The notes under the pieces were generated by a model. It was not told the DNA's origin. It saw nothing but the letters and a program-made list of their open reading frames with translations, and searched no databases. 64,000 bases of DNA from Pseudoneurospora amorphoporcata (Eukaryota > Ascomycota > Sordariomycetes > Sordariales > Sordariaceae): assembly GCA_033297205.1 (NCBI GenBank), contig MU859123.1, positions 62,001 through 126,000 of the forward strand, given 5' to 3'. Position numbers and translations under genes: made by a program. Every line of letters starts with the position of its first letter. Position 1 is the first letter of the stretch. Of the stretch, positions 59,784 to 64,000 are shown piece after piece.

Positions 59784-62700
59784 CACCAGCGGTATCTTGA
59801 TTTTGAGTACAATGTTTTCCAGCGCTGAACACTGGCTGAGAACGCGGTCTGGGGAGGACACTGCTTTTTGTCTCGAGGATCATTCGCGGGGTTCGCATTT
59901 GCTGTCACTCTTTGATATTCTCACGAAAAGCAAAGCTAACTCAAAATAACTTAACCTTCAAGTTTAGCATCTGAATTTCAAGGCATCATGATATTTTCGC
60001 AACGGAATTATCAGACCCATTGTTGCGTCATCTCACTACAATCTTGTGCCCCCTACCTTCGTGCCGTCACATCTCTCCAAAACCTCGGTCTTCCCATTGC
60101 TTGGACGAAGACATTGCAGGACCAAAGGGCACGAAAGAGCACAGCATCGCGCAGTTTAAGTTTGTGTATTCTCCTTTCACGTTGCTATGCGAACTCTTCA
60201 CGTTTGACTCGCGCTTCAACCGTCAAACTACGTATGTACGCCTTCATCATTTTCAAATTCCCAGCATGTTAAAAACTTACGAAAAACCCAAATGAGAACT
60301 CAAAACTCTAGAATTCCCAAAGGGCTTCGATTGTCCTTGGGGAACATGCTCGGAATTCGGAATATCCGGGCACCAGTACATCGTCGTTGTATGACCAAAG
60401 CTGTTATGTGTCTCTGCCCAGTTCCAAGTTCCACAAACTAGGCCGCAAATCGGAGCATCCAGATTTGAGGACTCCAATGGAATGGTCTTGGTATAGTCCG
60501 AGATCACTGTTTGGCAAAAGGAGACAGATTACTAAAGGAAAGAGTACCCATATTGCGACAAATTGATACAGGCTGGTGCTACAGCTTGACACAACAGCTC
60601 GTCACTATGCCTTGTCATCGTAGCTGGTTTATTTTGATTGCTTTCGTGGCACAAATCAGTGTTGACCATTCCAACTTCAAATCCGGAGGCTGAAGCTCAT
60701 GAGTGGCCATTCGGCAGAGCAGATGATGCTCACACCTGGATTTCTTCTTTTACCCTTTGCTCTCTCATGAATGACTCTGGGTACCCAAGCCGAGCGAGCT
60801 GGCTGAGCTGAGACAGCAGGAAAGAGAAACAAGAAATGGACAGAAATACCAATTTGACAATGCGTACCTGCCTGACACTGTCTTATTCTTCTGTTATCAC
60901 TGAGGATACTCCCTGCTTCCACATGTAGACAGGGTAACAAAAGAGGCATCCAATGTTTCGGGATGCCATGTGGCAGATTCTGAGCATGTGTTTTGAGAAA
61001 AGCAGGAAGAAATTGGCACGTTGAAGTAGAAGAATATCGTCAACATTATTGCGTTTCATGCACAATAGAGTGTACACTGTATGTATGTAAATGTTATCAC
61101 GCGACAAGTGATTCTGGGAGTGAATGGCACGGCAGTCCCGGTGTGTACAGATCACGGTTACGGCAACCGACATATGTATACATAGCGAACTACATAGGAA
61201 CAAGCTGCTGTGCGTTGGGCTGTAGGAACAAACGAAAACGGCAAACTGCAGAAGCAGGGTGGAATACCTCATTTTGGCTGGGAAATTACCTAGAGAACAA
61301 TGGAGAAGAAGAAAAGGTCTCAGACCAGCATGGAAGGCATATTTGACAGCCTGTTGTCTTGAACAGAGAACTTCGTAGCCGATGATCGACAGCACATAAA
61401 GCTGAACTGAATGCATATGGTGACATAGGTGGCAGTTCCCGAAGAAGTGTACAGAAATCTCAATGGACAATCCATGTTGGGGGATATAGGTTTCGAGGTC
61501 ATGGATAGTTAAATGATGTATACGGAACTGCAAGAACAATAAAACGCAAACAAGGCCCTGGAAAGCAGTTCATACAGCATAATCCTCACTACTGCGACAA
61601 GTTAAGGCAAGCAGCAACCACAGAATAACAAGCCCTAAACCGGGACCGGTAACCATCGGAATGTACGACCAAAACATCGGACGAACGGTTGTCACACAAA
61701 CGCTCCAAAGCAACAACCCTCTCCCCACGCGGGACCTGAACCCGAGTAACTGCTTCTTGGGGCTGGTAGGGGCTGGAGTTGGGATGACGGCCCAGGTCCA
61801 GAATCTGCCACGAGTCCCGTCATTGTGGGAGCGAGCGCGCAAACGTCACAGTCCGTTGCCCTGGGTCATTGTTCTCGTCGGAAGAAGGCCCATGTCGTCG
61901 GAAACACTTTCATCAACCTTGCTTAGTTGCCTCGCCTGCTCATCTGCGCCTCTGTCCATTTGAAGGCAAGAACAACACATCAATGGATTGGCAAATGGAA
62001 GCCACCACCCAATTACTTTTCTCCAATGCCGTGTTAATCTCTAAGAGTTTCCCCAGGAAATCAATCAGAATGGTGTAACTTTCCCCATGGGCAACGAAAA
62101 CTGTGTGTCAAGTGGAAGCAATGCTCCCCGCAGTTTTAGCAATCCCAATGTGCAGGATACCGACAGGATACAGACTACACATCAACATACCGGCAAACTG
62201 TATACTGTCTTTATGTATACCGAAAGCAAGGTTTGCTTTTTACGACAACAACACCACGACACCTTCGGGAACCATCATCAACAGCACATGACAGCCGAAC
62301 TCACTCAGCCTTGTCCAGTCAACTCACGTCAATCACCTCGTAGAGACCGCATAAACCGGTCATCGGGTCTCTCCCATGGGCCCCCATGGGCTATCATTCA
62401 CCTAAAATACGCCTAGGCCGCATTCCCACTGTCGAGCGCTGTCCAGTGACATCCAAAATAACCCCCTTGGGATCGTTGGGCGGTGAGTGGGTGAGTGGGG
62501 AGGTCCCGTGTTAGCCAACACTCAACAGTTATTCGGTAGAGAAATACCTCTACGTGACGAAATGGCGATCTTTCAACTTTTTGCGTAACCGGGGCATTAT
62601 CCAGAGCTCTGAATGGTTCGCTCTTTCCCGGAGGGAGTGCACGTTTTGCGCAACCCAAACCGGCGAACCGAACGGAAGGAGTTGAGGGGATGTGTTGTGG

Positions 62701-64000
62701 GTACGGTGTCCGCGATCGTTCCTTCGTTTCGTTTCGCCAGAGCGGCCAAGAGCGGGCCGTACCCTCTTTCCTTTTTTTTCTGTCCTTTATCCTTTTTTTT
62801 TCCGCGCCAGTGTTTCAAGCCCACAGCACCTCCTTCCCCATCATCCACCGCCTTCCTGCGGCTCCCTGCTGGGCTGGCGATTGCTGAAAATCCCTTCACG
62901 TCACTTGAGTTAGTGTGTACCAAAGTTCAGCTGTAGATCCCCTCACCGGTTCACCGAGTTTTCGCAAAGGGTCCTTCCTGTTGTTCGGGGTTCTCTCCGC
63001 TGGTATGACGATAGGTCAAATTTCAAAGTTTGCCCCAATGCTGAATTCCGCCTGATTTGTGCGTGTTCTAGACCTGGATTTCTCAGATTAGCGGCGTGCG
63101 TGCTCTGGCCACTCATCTGTTGGCATATCCCGTGACATTTTCGACCAGCTCACTCAAGTTGGCAAATTGGGAGGAACGCGGAGAAGAGAGATCGATGTGG
63201 TAGGTAGAAGTGGTCATTCTAGACACCAGACATTATCGTATTTTGTTGATTTCCGCTACCTGCTGTACACCCAATCTTCCCGGCTCTCTCTCCATCTCTC
63301 CATCTCTGCATCCTCCTTTTTCTTTTCTCTCTCCCACATCCGGCTCCCCGGTTTTGTTGTGCCGAAAACGGTAATATGCTCATCTGCGACCAGCCCAGTG
63401 TGCATACTACCGCCCGATCGTGGTACAAGAAGTGAATCCAAAGTGTCCAAATCCAGGAACCAGTCCATCGCGATTTAGCAAGTGTTGGAAGGTTGGTAAT
63501 AGTAATACTATATCCTTCTCAAAAGCCCCCAGTAAAATGTCGCATCAGTCATCCAGCAACCGTGCTTTGTTTTGTGTCATGCCATCTCTAAAAATGTTGA
63601 ACGAAAGTGAAAATGCCATGGTGATTCCGAATGTCATAACCATAAATGTCGTAAGATAGAAAAGCAAGAAAGCCAGCCCATGGCAATACATCGCTAACGT
63701 CATCTGACTCGAGCCAAAGAAAAGAACATGAACACCGCGCATATGCAGGCAATCTGGGTTGCCAGATGCTTCTTGAAGGTAAAGACATGAAAAAAGAAAA
63801 TGAAACGCAATGCTTGATCCTCCCGCTTTTCATGATGAGTCGTAAAACAAAATGCAGATGTGATAACGCCAAATCCCAATATCGTAACGCGTAAGAAAAT
63901 GGTGAACGTAAAACAATGAAGAAAGAAAGCCGATGTGAATCGCAAAAGTTTATCGTGATACTGACAAAGGAGATGGAACGGTGAAGACCGCAAAGACAGT
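59784..64000. other. 4.2 kb region without a supported gene
   Basis: Frames up to 218 codons occur (60883-61539 minus) but have Cys/His/Leu-rich, non-protein-like composition and no motif. One minus-strand open stretch (60277-60505) has protein-like text and an acceptor-like CCAAACAG at its start; see findings. Two 8-bp CCCATGGG palindromes in tandem lie at 62373-62390. No tRNA or repeat family was recognised. The right edge may belong to the 3' part of a gene beyond the window. Confidence 0.45.

Noticed and set aside
60883..61539. 218-codon minus-strand frame rich in Cys, His and Leu
   Set aside because: Reads like translated AT-rich non-coding DNA; hydrophobic runs are irregular and there is no signal peptide at its ATG.

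Overview
The window is nuclear DNA from a filamentous ascomycete, most likely a Sordariomycete close to the Sordariales (Neurospora/Sordaria/Podospora group). The evidence is short spliceosomal introns (about 55-180 bp) with GTRNGT donors, CTAAC/CTGAC-type branch points and CAG/TAG acceptors; a heterokaryon-incompatibility HET-domain gene; mannitol-1-phosphate dehydrogenase; and the fungal two-subunit (alpha6 beta6) type I fatty acid synthase with both subunit genes present. The genus is inferred, not proven.

Layout. 1-428: 5' end of a Sec14-like (CRAL-TRIO) gene that runs off the left edge. 1662-4686: coatomer beta' (Sec27), eight exons. 6167-7441: mannitol-1-phosphate 5-dehydrogenase. 7442-14411: about 7 kb with no gene I can support. 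14412-15189: small secreted Cys-rich protein. 16207-19102: large secreted protein with a VWA7/HET-C-like N-terminal domain and a vWA-like region. 19529 and 20287: tRNA-Gly(GCC) and an intron-containing tRNA-Glu(CTC). 20923-23325: HET-domain protein. 23927-27003: Ctf18, the alternative clamp-loader subunit. 27004-31701: long gene-free upstream region of a bZIP-like regulator (31702-33264). 35256-36007: MARVEL-type four-helix membrane protein. 37654-38228: small conserved-looking membrane protein. 38808: tRNA-Asn(GTT). 39192-40685: guanine deaminase. 41964-47675 (minus) and 51809-58139 (plus): the fatty acid synthase alpha and beta subunits, divergently transcribed from a 4.1 kb intergenic region. 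59127-59783: an unrecognised acidic protein interrupted by an in-frame TAG. 59784-64000: no supported gene.

The genes are mostly independent housekeeping functions: vesicle coat, polyol metabolism, replication/cohesion, purine catabolism and lipid synthesis. The only clear functional pair is the divergent FAS alpha/beta locus, whose products assemble into one 2.6 MDa complex. I found no CRISPR array, operon, origin or intact transposon, and no secondary-metabolite cluster apart from the primary FAS genes. Exon boundaries were placed by hand from splice signals, frame closure and protein continuity; all spliced genes listed close in frame. No database search was run, so family assignments rest on recognised motifs.
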